DNA of 64,000 bases from Ensifer sp. BR816 (GTDB lineage: Bacteria > Pseudomonadota > Alphaproteobacteria > Rhizobiales > Rhizobiaceae). The notes under the pieces were generated by a model. It was not told where the DNA came from. It made no database searches and saw only the letters and a list, made by a program, of their open reading frames with translations. The translations under genes and the position numbers were made by a program. The stretch is from NCBI RefSeq assembly GCF_000378985.1, contig NZ_KB905370.1, positions 1,969,830 to 2,033,829 of the forward strand, written 5' to 3'. Positions 1-8,543 of the stretch are shown here, piece after piece (positions within the stretch are counted from its first letter, which is position 1; every line of letters starts with the position of its first letter).

Positions 1-91
1 TGCTGTTCTTGCGGTGGATGATCTCATCGAAAATCGATGACGTCCGGATCTGATCCGCGTCGGGATGTCTTGCAGTTGCCAGCTTCGTCAC
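1..91 (-). CDS. Truncated 5' end of an unidentified gene, divergent from metR-like gene
   Basis: An open frame of 30 codons runs off the left edge. It starts at a GTG (positions 91-89) preceded by a good AAGGAAA Shine-Dalgarno five bases upstream. The N-terminus reads MTKLATARHPDADQIRTSS and I do not recognise the family. It faces the MetR-like regulator across about 120 bp, so it is probably that regulator's target, and a methionine or one-carbon metabolism role is a guess from context only. The remainder of the gene lies outside the window. Confidence 0.45.
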   Translation of the reverse strand, partial: MTKLATARHPDADQIRTSSIFDEIIHRKNS

Positions 92-165
92 AGCGGTTTC
101 CTTTCGTCCGTCTTGGGCTGCCTTGGATGGCGCCAGGTTGACGAAGAGGTTAACCGCATTGCATT

Positions 166-198
166 ATGAGCGGAAATGGTATGATTTCATCTGCTCAT
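166..198. promoter_or_regulatory. Inverted repeat in the divergent metR-like promoter region
   Basis: ATGAGC (166-171) and GCTCAT (193-198) form an inverted pair enclosing a second pair, AAAT/ATTT, just upstream of the LysR start at 213. LysR regulators usually bind interrupted dyads in the divergent region, so this is a candidate operator. It does not exactly match the TGAA-N5-TTCA MetR consensus. Confidence 0.35.
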
Positions 199-212
199 GA
201 ACGGACATCATA

Positions 213-1112
213 ATGCTGGATAGGCAGCACCTTGCAATCCTCAGAGAAGTTGCCCGCCGCGGTAGCGTCACCGCGGCGGCCGAGAAGCTGAACGTCACCC
301 AGTCGGCTTTGAGCCATACGATCGCAAAATTCGAAGAACGGCACGGCATCAAGGTCTGGATGAAGACGGGGAGAGGCCTTCGCCTGACACAAACAGGTGA
401 ATATCTGCTTTCTGTCGCCGAGCGGGTTCTCCCGCAGATGGAGCATGCGGAACGGGTCCTGAGCGACTTTGCGCGAGGAAGGAGGGGAGCGCTGCGCGTC
501 GGCATGGAATGCCATCCCTGCCAGCGATGGCTGACGCGCATTGCGACCCCCTATTTGGTTCGCTGGCCGGACGTCGACTTCGATGTGCGCACTGCCTTTC
601 GCTTCGATGGTGTCGAGGCACTCCTCGGTTACGAGATCGATTTGCTGATAACGCCGGACCCGGTCGAAGCGCCGGAACTGCAGTTCACGCCGGTATTTGA
701 CTACGAGCTGGTCCTGATGGTGCACGAGAAGCACCCGCTTGCCGGCAGAACAAGCGTGCAACCCCAGGACCTGCTTGAAGAGGAGCTGATCACGGTCCCG
801 GTGACGTTGGAGCGCCTGGACATCTACACCAAGTTCCTCGTTCCCGCGCATTGCCGGCCTCGACAGCATCGCACAGCCGAAACCATCGATCTGATGCTGC
901 AACTCGTCTGCGCGGGCAGGGGAGTGACGGTTCTTCCGGATTGGCTGCTGCATGAGGATGCATCTGGAATGCCGATCCGGGCGCTTCGTCTCGGCGATAC
1001 CGGTATCCAGAAGAGCATCAATCTGGGCGTCCGGCGAGGGGAGGAGACGACCTCCTATATCGATGGCTTCCTGAAACTGGCCGGCGAGATGGGGCGCGCA
1101 CCCTTGCCTTGA
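213..1112 (+). CDS. metR: LysR-family regulator, MetR-like
   Basis: 299 residues, the normal LysR length. Residues 1-60 hold the winged HTH (SVTAAAEKLNVTQSALSH). The segment after the linker, RVGMECHPCQRWL (about residues 95-107), closely matches the corresponding E. coli MetR segment (IAIECHSCIQWL), which I take as the main reason to call it MetR-like rather than generic LysR. MetR senses homocysteine and activates methionine-synthesis genes. It faces a truncated gene at 1-91. The start ATG at 213 lies directly after the dyad at 166-198. A short copy of its own 3' end follows the stop. Confidence 0.7.
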   Translation: MLDRQHLAILREVARRGSVTAAAEKLNVTQSALSHTIAKFEERHGIKVWMKTGRGLRLTQTGEYLLSVAERVLPQMEHAERVLSDFARGRRGALRVGMECHPCQRWLTRIATPYLVRWPDVDFDVRTAFRFDGVEALLGYEIDLLITPDPVEAPELQFTPVFDYELVLMVHEKHPLAGRTSVQPQDLLEEELITVPVTLERLDIYTKFLVPAHCRPRQHRTAETIDLMLQLVCAGRGVTVLPDWLLHEDASGMPIRALRLGDTGIQKSINLGVRRGEETTSYIDGFLKLAGEMGRAPLP

Positions 1113-1122
1113 TCTCCGAGGA

Positions 1123-1167
1123 GCGAGGAGGAGACGACCCCTATCGACGGCTTTCTGAAGCTTGCCG
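1123..1167 (+). pseudogene. Duplicated remnant of the LysR 3' end
   Basis: Eleven bases after the LysR stop codon the DNA repeats part of its coding end: GCGAGGAGGAGACGACCCC followed by a copy of the codons for IDGFLKLA. The original lies at about 1034-1084 and encodes EETTSYIDGFLKLA; the copy encodes EETTPIDGFLKLA, with one codon lost and several silent changes. The third-position divergence suggests the tail of a second, related LysR gene or an old tandem duplication rather than a recent slip. It has no start and no function of its own. Confidence 0.55.
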
Positions 1168-1292
1168 TCACCATTGCCGTGATTGCGAATGTTCAATCGC
1201 GAAGCGCCGTTGTGATCCCCCACTGAAATCCCGGTCTCACGGAGCCGATGTGATCCTTGCCGGCTATGACTGTCGAGGTGATTTCGAGACCG

Positions 1293-1573
1293 CTATACCC
1301 GCGCGCGAAGACGCTCTTCGAACTTACGCATGCCGGCGACAACATCGCGGGTCTTTCCCTTTCGTGCGGGATCGTAACGTGACGTCTCCAGGCCGCCGAC
1401 ATAGAGGATCACATCCGCTTCAACTTGCCGATGTCTTTCAGCATAGCTGGCCTCCAGCTCGTATATCGCTCCGTCGGCGAACCAGAAGGACGGGCTGCCG
1501 AGAACATAGGTCTGGAAAAGTGAAGGTTCTTCCGACAAACCGGTGGTGTCGCGGAACTCGACGATCCCCATGC
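1293..1573 (-). CDS. Small hypothetical protein
   Basis: Open frame of about 92 codons starting at ATG 1573, with GAAGGGA about ten bases upstream. The product begins MGIVEFRDTTGLSEEPS and ends RKFEERLRARV, is soluble and charged, and has no motif I recognise. The rest of the stretch 1113-1724 holds only the duplicated LysR tail. It may be a real orphan or a gene fragment: no operon partner is close, and the next gene on this strand ends at 1725. Confidence 0.35.
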
Positions 1574-1724
1574 GTAAGATCCCTTCAGCTTTTGTTGGAA
1601 GTGAATTTCTGAACGACGTCTTGGATGGCCCGAGCGGATGCCTGCACGGCGCCTGCCAAGTATGGCCTCGCGCGTGTGAGGGATGGTGGCGGCTCAGCCC
1701 GGCGGATAGCATTCCTTCCCTCTT

Positions 1725-2405
1725 TCAAGCCGGCATCGGCAACACATCAGTGTGCTGGGGCGGCGCCTCCTTGATCCAGATCTCAGCGCCCTCGGTGCCC
1801 GTCGTCGCTTCAAGTGGTTGCCCCGCAGGCAGTCGCGCCCAAGCTTGCGGCTGCAGTTTCTCGCCTTGAAAGCTCAGGCTGCCGGAAAGCAACAGGAACT
1901 CGAGACCGCGGGAATTTTCCACTGTTATGGCGGAGCCAGGCCGCCAATCCTCGATCGAAACACGTTCCTTTTCGTCTTCGAACAGAATACGCGCTGCGTC
2001 GGCCCCTTCGCGCAGAGGTGCCGCTTCACCCTCACCAGGCTGGCGAACAATTTGCACATGGTCGCCCTCCCGGAACTGCCATAAGCGCACGAAGATCGTG
2101 CAGCCGCCTTCCGATGCAGGCACATGGGCGGTGCCGGGCGGGTTGCGGAAATAGCTTCCGGCCGGATAGTCGCCGTGTTCGTCCTGGAAGGTCCCCTCGA
2201 GCACGAGTATTTCCTCGCCCCCGGCATGGACATGGCGCGGAAAGGCGCTGCCCGGCGCATAGCGCACGATCGAGGTCGCCCGGGCAACCTCGCCGCCGAC
2301 GCGATAGAGCATCCGACGATCGACGCCAGCGGCGGGGCTTGGAAGCCAGTCGAGGCGGGCGGCGTGGACGATTACCGGTTTCGTCAGGTCTTCATTGATG
2401 CGCAT
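1725..2405 (-). CDS. ChrR-type bicupin protein
   Basis: 226 residues. The N-terminal cupin (about 40-110) has the metal-site pattern HVHAGGEE followed by a later HVP loop (GTAHVP), and the C-terminal half (about 130-215) is a second, degenerate cupin. This resembles the cupin part of anti-sigma factor ChrR, but the N-terminal zinc anti-sigma domain is missing, so a sensing or enzymatic role rather than sigma binding is likely. Its ATG lies inside the end of the upstream alcohol dehydrogenase gene (14 bp overlap), so the two are probably translationally coupled and share one operon with the amine-oxidase-like gene. Confidence 0.75.
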   Translation of the reverse strand: MRINEDLTKPVIVHAARLDWLPSPAAGVDRRMLYRVGGEVARATSIVRYAPGSAFPRHVHAGGEEILVLEGTFQDEHGDYPAGSYFRNPPGTAHVPASEGGCTIFVRLWQFREGDHVQIVRQPGEGEAAPLREGADAARILFEDEKERVSIEDWRPGSAITVENSRGLEFLLLSGSLSFQGEKLQPQAWARLPAGQPLEATTGTEGAEIWIKEAPPQHTDVLPMPA

Positions 2406-3432
2406 TGGACTGGTCTCCCATCGTCAGGACCACCCGGAACTTCACGTCGCCGGAACTCATTTTGTGAACCGCCTCGGCGGCGCGCTCCAGCGGCATGGTC
2501 TCGATCATCGGACGTACCCCCGCCAGCGCGCTGAAATCCAGCGTCTTCTCATTCTCGAACGGCGATCCTGTAATCGAGCCGATAACGCCACGCTCGGCAC
2601 CGACAAGGTAACTCGTCGAGACCGGCAGCGGATCCTTGCCGACGCCGAGTACGACAAGCCGACCTTCCGGCGCCAGCGCCGGCATCAATGCGGTAACGGC
2701 GGTTGGATTGGCGATCGTCGTCAGAATGGCTTTCGCACCGCCAATAGCGTTCAGAACATCGGCGGCGTCTTCCTTGTTCGTGTCAACGTAGCGATGGGCG
2801 CCAAGCTTCATGGCATCCGCGGCGATGTCCTCGCCGCGACCGATCGCCATCACCCGGAATCCCATCTTGCGGGCATATTGCAGCGCCATGTGCCCGAGGC
2901 CGCCGATTCCGAGAATGGCGACGGTATCGCCCGCCTCGGCGCCCGATTTCTTCAGTGCGTTGAATGTGGCGATGCCGGCGCAGAGGATGGGCGCGGCCTC
3001 TTCGGACGATAGTTCATCCGGGATGGAAACGAGGCCAGTCGCCCGCGCAATCATCATCTCGGCATAACCCCCGTCGCAGGACGATCCGACAATGGGCTGG
3101 TTACGGCAAAGATTGAAACGGCCGCGGCGGCATTCGCGGCATTCGTTGCAGTGGCCGCCGAGACGGCTGACGCCGACGCGCTGGCCGATCTTCCAGATCG
3201 AAGGCGCGTCCGGACCGACGGCAACAATGCGGCCGACCACCTCGTGACCGGGAACGCGCGGCGGCGTCAGTGTCGGATCGGCCTTGTCGATGTCGCTCGC
3301 ATCCGCGCCGCAGATGCCGCATGCTTCGACGGCGATCAGCACCTCACCACGTCCTGGTTTGGGTGCCTCGCGTTCCACCAGTTCGAGTGTGCCGGGCGTC
3401 GTCACCTGCATGGCTCGATATGTGGTCTTCAT
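2392..3432 (-). CDS. Zinc-dependent alcohol dehydrogenase (MDR family)
   Basis: 346 residues. The catalytic zinc motif CGICGAD and the GHE motif (PGHEVVG) lie in the N-terminal GroES-like domain, the four-cysteine structural zinc lobe is CNECRECRRGRFNLC, and the Rossmann loop is GIGGLGHMA at about 175. The enzyme should oxidise a primary alcohol or reduce an aldehyde with NAD(P). It starts 10 bp after the stop of the flavin oxidase and overlaps the cupin gene downstream, so the three are one operon. An aldehyde released by the amine-oxidase-like enzyme is a plausible substrate, but that is inference. Confidence 0.85.
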   Translation of the reverse strand: MKTTYRAMQVTTPGTLELVEREAPKPGRGEVLIAVEACGICGADASDIDKADPTLTPPRVPGHEVVGRIVAVGPDAPSIWKIGQRVGVSRLGGHCNECRECRRGRFNLCRNQPIVGSSCDGGYAEMMIARATGLVSIPDELSSEEAAPILCAGIATFNALKKSGAEAGDTVAILGIGGLGHMALQYARKMGFRVMAIGRGEDIAADAMKLGAHRYVDTNKEDAADVLNAIGGAKAILTTIANPTAVTALMPALAPEGRLVVLGVGKDPLPVSTSYLVGAERGVIGSITGSPFENEKTLDFSALAGVRPMIETMPLERAAEAVHKMSSGDVKFRVVLTMGDQSNAHQ

Positions 3433-3442
3433 GGTTCCTGTC

Positions 3443-4597
3443 CTATGTCTGGGAGTCTAAGGACGGAGCGGAGAACCTGTGTCTCTCGGACCCGTTCAGC
3501 CTGCTCATGAGCTCGGTGACGGTCCGGGTGGCAGCTTCGACGGCGCCGGCGAGGTAGCCGGGTTCACTGAGGCTCGTTTCGCTGCCGACCAGTGAAATAT
3601 AGTCCCGCCATTTTCCATTGACCCATGGCCGTCGGTCAGGACTCGGATGGCCACCCGATTGGCTGTCATCCGCGGTTGCGGTCAGCGGGTCGTCCGTCCA
3701 GTCCTTGAACAAGGTTGCGCGGGGGCTGGCGGCCTGCGGCCCGAACAATTGCGCAAGCTGCCGAACCGAAGCCGCAACGATCGCATCGCGTCCGACGGCC
3801 GCGCGCTCTCCGGCGGGAACGCCGACGAAGCCGAACAGGGCGGCTTGGCCCGAAGCGGTTGTCGCATCGTGAATCTCGACCAGCGGCCCGACCATGCTCT
3901 GCGCCGTGCCCGACAGGCCGGCGTCGCGCCAGAATGCGCGGTCGTATAACGCGAAGAACTTTGCATGCGGCGCCATCCAGGTCGGGGTCCGCCGCCATCG
4001 CTCGGATGTCACGACGTCGAGAGCGGGTGAGAACAGAACCTTTGCCTCGAGCAGACGCGGCGGCAATGCGAACAGGACATGCGATGCCCGCTGCTTATGT
4101 GCCGATCCGCTCGCATCGACGTACTGCACAACGACGTCTTGGCCCTCGAGCGAGACATGCGTCACCCGCGCACCGAGTTGAATGCTTTGCGCGGGCAGGC
4201 CCGCGGCAAGCGCCGAAATGATGGCACCCGTACCTCCCGCGAGCCGCATTGACTGCGGTTCCTGCCGCATTCCGCGATAGCGCTGAGGGGATTCGCGGGA
4301 CATCCGCTGAAAGACCACGTCGCCGTCGCTGTTCTGCTCAAAGTAGGTGAGACCGAGATCATTGACGAGGTTGCCCAGTGCTGGCTGCATGCCGGGCCAG
4401 AACCAGGATGGTCCAAGATCGAAGCCGTCATCCGATGCTTCACCGGTAGCGTCGACCGACAAAATGCGGCCGCCCAAGCGGTCACGCGCCTCAAGAAGCT
4501 GAAAGCCGATGCCGGCTTGATGGAGGAGGCGGGCTGCAGTCAGACCTGCAAGCCCGCCACCAACGATCAGAATGGTTTGTGACACGGATGAGCTCAT
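3443..4597 (-). CDS. Flavin monoamine-oxidase-like FAD oxidoreductase
   Basis: 384 residues. The N-terminal dinucleotide fold ILIVGGGLAGLTAARLL is followed by the glutamate at the end of beta-2 (LLEARDRLGGRI), typical of the flavin amine oxidase family. The C-terminus has the conserved YLAGAVEAATRT flavin-contact region. The substrate is unknown; amine oxidases yield an aldehyde, NH3 and H2O2. It is the first intact gene of a minus-strand operon with the alcohol dehydrogenase and cupin. The SD before ATG 4597 is weak. It is shorter than typical MAO (about 450 residues) but looks complete. Confidence 0.75.
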   Translation of the reverse strand: MSSSVSQTILIVGGGLAGLTAARLLHQAGIGFQLLEARDRLGGRILSVDATGEASDDGFDLGPSWFWPGMQPALGNLVNDLGLTYFEQNSDGDVVFQRMSRESPQRYRGMRQEPQSMRLAGGTGAIISALAAGLPAQSIQLGARVTHVSLEGQDVVVQYVDASGSAHKQRASHVLFALPPRLLEAKVLFSPALDVVTSERWRRTPTWMAPHAKFFALYDRAFWRDAGLSGTAQSMVGPLVEIHDATTASGQAALFGFVGVPAGERAAVGRDAIVAASVRQLAQLFGPQAASPRATLFKDWTDDPLTATADDSQSGGHPSPDRRPWVNGKWRDYISLVGSETSLSEPGYLAGAVEAATRTVTELMSRLNGSERHRFSAPSLDSQT

Positions 4598-4643
4598 CGT
4601 AAAGACTAGGGGCTGGTGATCCGGCCCTTCCTTTAGGCGCGGC

Positions 4644-4918
4644 TCAGGCCACGGCGTAGATTCGGGTTTCCGGTGCGGCCGCCAGTAGCGGCTTCAGCCC
4701 AGTAACGACATCGTCGTTGAACATTGCGCTTTCCAGGTACGCCTTTGCGTCCTCGACGCTGTTGAATCCGTGAAGCACCTGAACGTCGTCGTCGCGTATG
4801 AGAAGCTCCTTGGAGGTCGCGCCCGCGATCTGCGACAGGAAAGGCTCCTTATACAGACACCTGCGGCGGCACGGCGGTTCTCGGCAGCGATCTGCAGCGT
4901 GATTTCAAGATAGGCCAT
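4644..4918 (-). pseudogene. Frameshifted small protein gene, ABM-like fold suspected
   Basis: The start ATG at 4918 has a good SD (GAGAGGATGATC) and begins MAYLEITLQIAAENRRAA. After about residue 20 the frame shifts, and the other frame continues as YKEPFLSQIAG, then ATSKELLIRDDDVQVLHGF and ends ETRIYAVA at a TGA (4646-4644). Joined, the two parts give about 91 residues resembling small dimeric alpha/beta-barrel monooxygenase-like proteins. The total span (275 bp) is not a multiple of three. The break lies near 4850-4860 in GTGTCTGTATAAGG. It could be a real lesion or a sequencing error. Confidence 0.6.
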
Positions 4919-5135
4919 GATCATCCTCTCTCTAGCGTCGCCTGGCATAAGGTGCGCAAGCGAGGCAGTGGATTTCTGTGAGGAGCCGTGTCGGATGGAG
5001 ATTTTCCAGTGCGGACACGTGCGCAATGGACACTTGAATGCCGTTGAAAGGCCGCCCTGACAAATGAGAGTTTCTTGCCAGCAGCAAAGAAAAACTTTGC
5101 CGCTGTCCTCGTCAGTCGTCTTTGATAACTGCTGC

Positions 5136-6098
5136 TCAGGACCGGAGCGGCGTCGCCTCCTCGATTAGCCAGTTGCGAAACGCCTGCAATTTGGCCAGCG
5201 AAGCGTATTCCGCCCGATAGACGACATAGTAGGCCAATTTCGAAGGCACTTGGACTTCGGGAAAAAGGCGCCGGAGCCGCCCGGCCGCCAGATCGTCGCG
5301 CGCCAGAATGCTGCGTGCCAGAGCCACGCCTCGCCCTTCGATTGCTGCCTGGAGCACCGCAGCAGAGTTGTCGATCCTCATGCCCCTCTGCGGTTGGCTC
5401 TCGGGTACGCCGGCAGCCCGAAGCCACATGTCCCAGGTGACGAATCCGATCGCCGGATCCACAGAGAGGTCGTGGATCAGTGTTGTTCGCGTGAGATCGG
5501 CGGGTTCGGTCAGACGACCAATGTCAGGGAAACCGGGTGAGCAGACCGGAAAGATCTCCTCGTCCATCAGCCTTTCCGCGATAAGCCCAGGCCAGTTCCC
5601 GTCCCCGTATCGAACCCCGACGTCGATACCATGCGCCTTGTAGTCGACGAGCCTCAAGCTCGTCTCGAGCCGAATGTCGGTGTCCGGGCATCTGGCCTGG
5701 AAGCGGTCGATGCGTGGAAGCAGCCATTTGGCGGCGAAGGCGGGGCTGGCGGTGACGTTGAGGATACCGCTCGTCGTTGACTCCCGAAGCCGGTCGAATC
5801 CGATCCCGAGGCGATCGAGCCCGGCTCGGATGTCCGGCAGCGCGCGCTCGGCGCTTTCGGTTGGAGTAAGTCTCGTCTTCCCGGTGGCGCTACGATGAAA
5901 CAGCGGCATATCCAGCCAGTCCTCAAGCCCGCGCACCATCTGCCCGACCGCCGCCGCGGTGACGTTGAGTTCCTCGGCGGCGCCGGAAAAGCTGCCATGA
6001 CGAGCACTGGCTTCGAAGGCGCGCAACGCATTCAGGTAGACGGGTGATTTCCTGTTCAAGGTGACTTTCTCTTGCGGAAAATGAGGAGAGCTGAACAC
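5136..6098 (-). CDS. LysR-family regulator, GcvA type
   Basis: 320 residues. The HTH (SFSGAAEELNVTAAAVGQMV) lies at about residues 35-55 and the typical GcvA-subgroup motif ASPAFAAKWLLPRI sits at the start of the effector domain. The listed start is a GTG at 6098; an internal GTG or TTG about 12 codons later would also fit, because LysR proteins of this group usually begin about 15 residues before the HTH. It lies upstream of the amine-oxidase operon on the same strand, with the frameshifted gene between, so those genes are candidate targets. Confidence 0.8.
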   Translation of the reverse strand: MFSSPHFPQEKVTLNRKSPVYLNALRAFEASARHGSFSGAAEELNVTAAAVGQMVRGLEDWLDMPLFHRSATGKTRLTPTESAERALPDIRAGLDRLGIGFDRLRESTTSGILNVTASPAFAAKWLLPRIDRFQARCPDTDIRLETSLRLVDYKAHGIDVGVRYGDGNWPGLIAERLMDEEIFPVCSPGFPDIGRLTEPADLTRTTLIHDLSVDPAIGFVTWDMWLRAAGVPESQPQRGMRIDNSAAVLQAAIEGRGVALARSILARDDLAAGRLRRLFPEVQVPSKLAYYVVYRAEYASLAKLQAFRNWLIEEATPLRS

Positions 6099-6140
6099 CT
6101 AACGATACCAAGTAACCTCTCCGTTTTCAGCCATCGGCGA

Positions 6141-6251
6141 AACGCCAAATTCAATGACGTCGGGCCGTTTGCCTATCTGACCGGCGTCCTCAGCGGGATT
6201 GTCAACGGTCATCCCAGCAGCTAGCTCGACGAGCCTTTGCCCTGGGCCTAC
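6141..6251 (+). mobile_element. Decayed IS66-family transposase C-terminal remnant
   Basis: The plus-strand frame from 6141 reads NAKFNDVGPFAYLTGV, continues LSGIVNGHPSS, an in-frame TAG (6222-6224), then LDEPLPWAY. This is the conserved C-terminal signature of IS66 TnpC (FAYL...HP...D.LLPW). The stop codon and the absence of any upstream transposase show it is a dead scar. No terminal inverted repeat was recognised. Confidence 0.65.
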
Positions 6252-6282
6252 GTCTGTACTCCCACGCTCAAGGCCAGCATCG

Positions 6283-6864
6283 TCAGACGCGGTTCAGGAA
6301 TTCAAGCACCCGTCGAGTGAGGAGCGCCGCCGCATCGGCGTCGAATGACGGGAGCGAGCTGTCGGCAAAGTAGTGCTGATCGCCGGGGTACAGGAAAAGC
6401 GCCGCGTCCTCGACTTTCTCGACGATCTCGCGGGCCGCATCGATGTCGCCTTCTCCGACGAAGACCGGGTCGTTGTCCATCCCGTGGATCTGCACCGAGA
6501 CGCCGTCCGGCCATGGTCCAAAGGACCACGCGCCGCTGATCGGTAGGCAGGAGTGGAAGAGCAGCGCTGCGCGGGCTCCGGGCCGTGTTTGTGCGAGCTT
6601 TTGCGCCGGCAGCACGCCGAACGAGAACCCTGCGTAGACGAGATCGATGGGCAGTTCGTCGGCGACGCGGACACCGCGCTCGCGCATCTCGTCGAATCCG
6701 GTCTCTTCGATGTAGGCGAGACCCTTGTCGATGCTCTGGAAGGTGCGTCCGCCGAACAGGTCCGGTGTGTGTACGGTGTGCCCGGCTTGCCGCAGGTCGT
6801 CGGCGAACGCGCGGACACCGGCCGTCAGCCCCTGTGCGTGATGAAACAGCAGGACCTCAGCCAT
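6283..6864 (-). CDS. Dienelactone-hydrolase-family alpha/beta hydrolase
   Basis: 193 residues from ATG 6864 (MAEVLLFHHAQGLT). The nucleophile elbow is GFSFG at about residue 100, so the family's usual cysteine is a serine here. An acid (D in DNDPVFVGEGD) and the late histidine (YPGDQHYFAD) complete the triad. Dienelactone hydrolases open cyclic lactones in aromatic catabolism, but Ser-type members often act on other small esters. It is isolated: an IS66 scar lies downstream and a 240 bp gap upstream. A longer reading from 6924 adds a non-conserved extension without a clear SD and was not used. Confidence 0.7.
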   Translation of the reverse strand: MAEVLLFHHAQGLTAGVRAFADDLRQAGHTVHTPDLFGGRTFQSIDKGLAYIEETGFDEMRERGVRVADELPIDLVYAGFSFGVLPAQKLAQTRPGARAALLFHSCLPISGAWSFGPWPDGVSVQIHGMDNDPVFVGEGDIDAAREIVEKVEDAALFLYPGDQHYFADSSLPSFDADAAALLTRRVLEFLNRV

Positions 6865-7105
6865 AGAGCGCCTCCGGGCGGAATGGAAGGAAACATGCAG
6901 CAGCGCGTCATCCGCTTCACGCAACGGCTAGCACAACCACACACCGACACTCAAGGCCGCGGCCCGACGACAGCGCTTCGATGAACGGCTGCTTCAAGCA
7001 GCAACTGGGCGATCCCGTCTCGGGGTTGGCCGACCAGCTCATCGGGGCGCGGCGAAAGGGTTTGCCGGCCGAGGAACTGTTCCGTCGCCGCATCCCGCGG
7101 GCGCT

Positions 7106-8386
7106 TCACACTTCTTCCCATGGGAACGTGTCCAGCCGTTCGGCTCCGGTCGCCGTGATCAGCACCTGCGTTTCGAGCTTGATGCTCTCGGACCCGTCTT
7201 CGGCGATCAGGCTTTCAACGTTGAGCACCATATCGCGCTCGATCGTTCCGCTGCAGTTCCGGTCGAAGTCCGGATGAAGGAATATGCCCGGCCACTCGTC
7301 GGCCATGCCGGTTCCATGCAGCGCCAGAGTGTAGCGATACGGCAGGTACTTCTCGGGAATCCGCCAGGACCGCTCGTTGAACTCCGCAAAGGTCAGTCCA
7401 GGCTTCAACAGTCCGAGATTATGCTCGATCTGCTCCCGGGCGGCGGAGTAAAGTTCCCGCTGCTTGGCGCTCATTGCAACATGGCCGCATGTCCAGGAAC
7501 GCGATAGATCCGCGCAATAGCCGTAGGGTCCGATCATATCCGTATCGAAGGAGATCAGTTCTCCTCGCTTGATCACATAGTCGGAGCATTCCTGGTACCA
7601 GGGGTTGGTTCTGGCGCCTGCGGTGAGAAGCTTCGTTTCAAGCCATTCGCCGCCGCTGCGCGCGTTTTCAAAGTGGAGTTCGGCCCAGATCTCCCGTTCG
7701 GTGCGGCCGGGCTCCGAGACCTCGTACATCCGCGCCATGCCGGCTTCGCACACCCGGATCGTCCATCGCATCAGCTCGATCTCGTCCGGGCTCTTGATCG
7801 ATCGAGCCCGTTCGGCGAGTTCCTGGCCGTCGACGAGTTCCAGTCCACGTCTTTGCAACGCAAAAGCGCCGGCCGGTTCGAGCTTGTCGACGGCCAGGCG
7901 CCGATTGTGCCCTTCCGTCATGACGATGTCCGGAACTTCGTCCGCCCATTCCGACAGGCGCGTCTCGACCAGATCGCCCGCTGTGAAGAAAATCCATGAC
8001 TTGGCCGGGCGGATTTCGTCGATCCCTGGAAGCCCCTGATTGAGGTGCTCCGCGCCCTCGAATTCGAACAGGATCGCCGGACCTTCGGCCAGGATCAGGG
8101 CATAACGGGCCGCGTTGTGCATGGTCCAGATGCTCATGTTCGACGAGTCGAAGGCATAGCGAATATTGACCGGATCGTAGAGCAACAGGGCAGAGCAGTC
8201 ATGCTCAGCCATTTTGCTCCTGAGGCGACCCAGCCGGTAGCGCCTGGCGCTGTCGAGGACACTTGCCGATACCGGGCTTTTGAGCGGCCTGTCCGCGCCT
8301 TCCGGGTTGAGATAGGCTTGCTTTCTCTCGTCCTTGAACACCGTTTGGCCGAATGAGTCGTCTCGGAGGGTGGTGAACTGGTGCAT
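7106..8386 (-). CDS. M24-family enzyme resembling DMSP lyase DddP
   Basis: 426 residues with the M24 'pita-bread' C-terminal domain. The metal ligands are all visible: D281 and D283 (SFDTDM), D293 (CADLSRSW), H357 (LHGTG), E391 and E405. The region GGEWLETKLL through ARTNPWYQEC is close to DddP, and D363 in ADEWP sits six residues after the histidine as DddP's reported catalytic aspartate does. DddP cleaves dimethylsulfoniopropionate to acrylate and DMS without peptide hydrolysis. Here the gene follows the Rieske oxygenase and reductase in the same direction, so another betaine-like onium compound is equally possible. Family placement is fairly sure; substrate is not. Confidence 0.7.
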   Translation of the reverse strand: MHQFTTLRDDSFGQTVFKDERKQAYLNPEGADRPLKSPVSASVLDSARRYRLGRLRSKMAEHDCSALLLYDPVNIRYAFDSSNMSIWTMHNAARYALILAEGPAILFEFEGAEHLNQGLPGIDEIRPAKSWIFFTAGDLVETRLSEWADEVPDIVMTEGHNRRLAVDKLEPAGAFALQRRGLELVDGQELAERARSIKSPDEIELMRWTIRVCEAGMARMYEVSEPGRTEREIWAELHFENARSGGEWLETKLLTAGARTNPWYQECSDYVIKRGELISFDTDMIGPYGYCADLSRSWTCGHVAMSAKQRELYSAAREQIEHNLGLLKPGLTFAEFNERSWRIPEKYLPYRYTLALHGTGMADEWPGIFLHPDFDRNCSGTIERDMVLNVESLIAEDGSESIKLETQVLITATGAERLDTFPWEEV

Positions 8387-8543
8387 TTCTGCTCGTCCTC
8401 ATGGGTGGGGCTGCGTCGAGGCGTGAAGCTTGCGCCGCGCTGCGTCTCCACGGCGCGATCGCAACGGCTGGCGCTTGCAGCGACGCAAGCGAAGCCAGGG
8501 CCAGCTGCCGTCACCGCAGGTGTGTCTCTTGTGTGGGGCAAGA

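Noticed and set aside
1109-1612. Plus-strand frame of 167 codons after the MetR-like gene
   Set aside because: Arg/Cys/His-rich composition, no SD, and it runs through the duplicated LysR tail in another frame.
6965-7105. Possible gene fragment between the dienelactone-hydrolase-like and DddP-like genes
   Set aside because: Short frames on both strands show no recognisable motif, SD or conserved ending.
7106-8386. Naming the M24 enzyme a certain DMSP lyase (dddP)
   Set aside because: Residues fit, but M24 relatives differ in substrate and the neighbours are betaine demethylation genes, so only resemblance is claimed.
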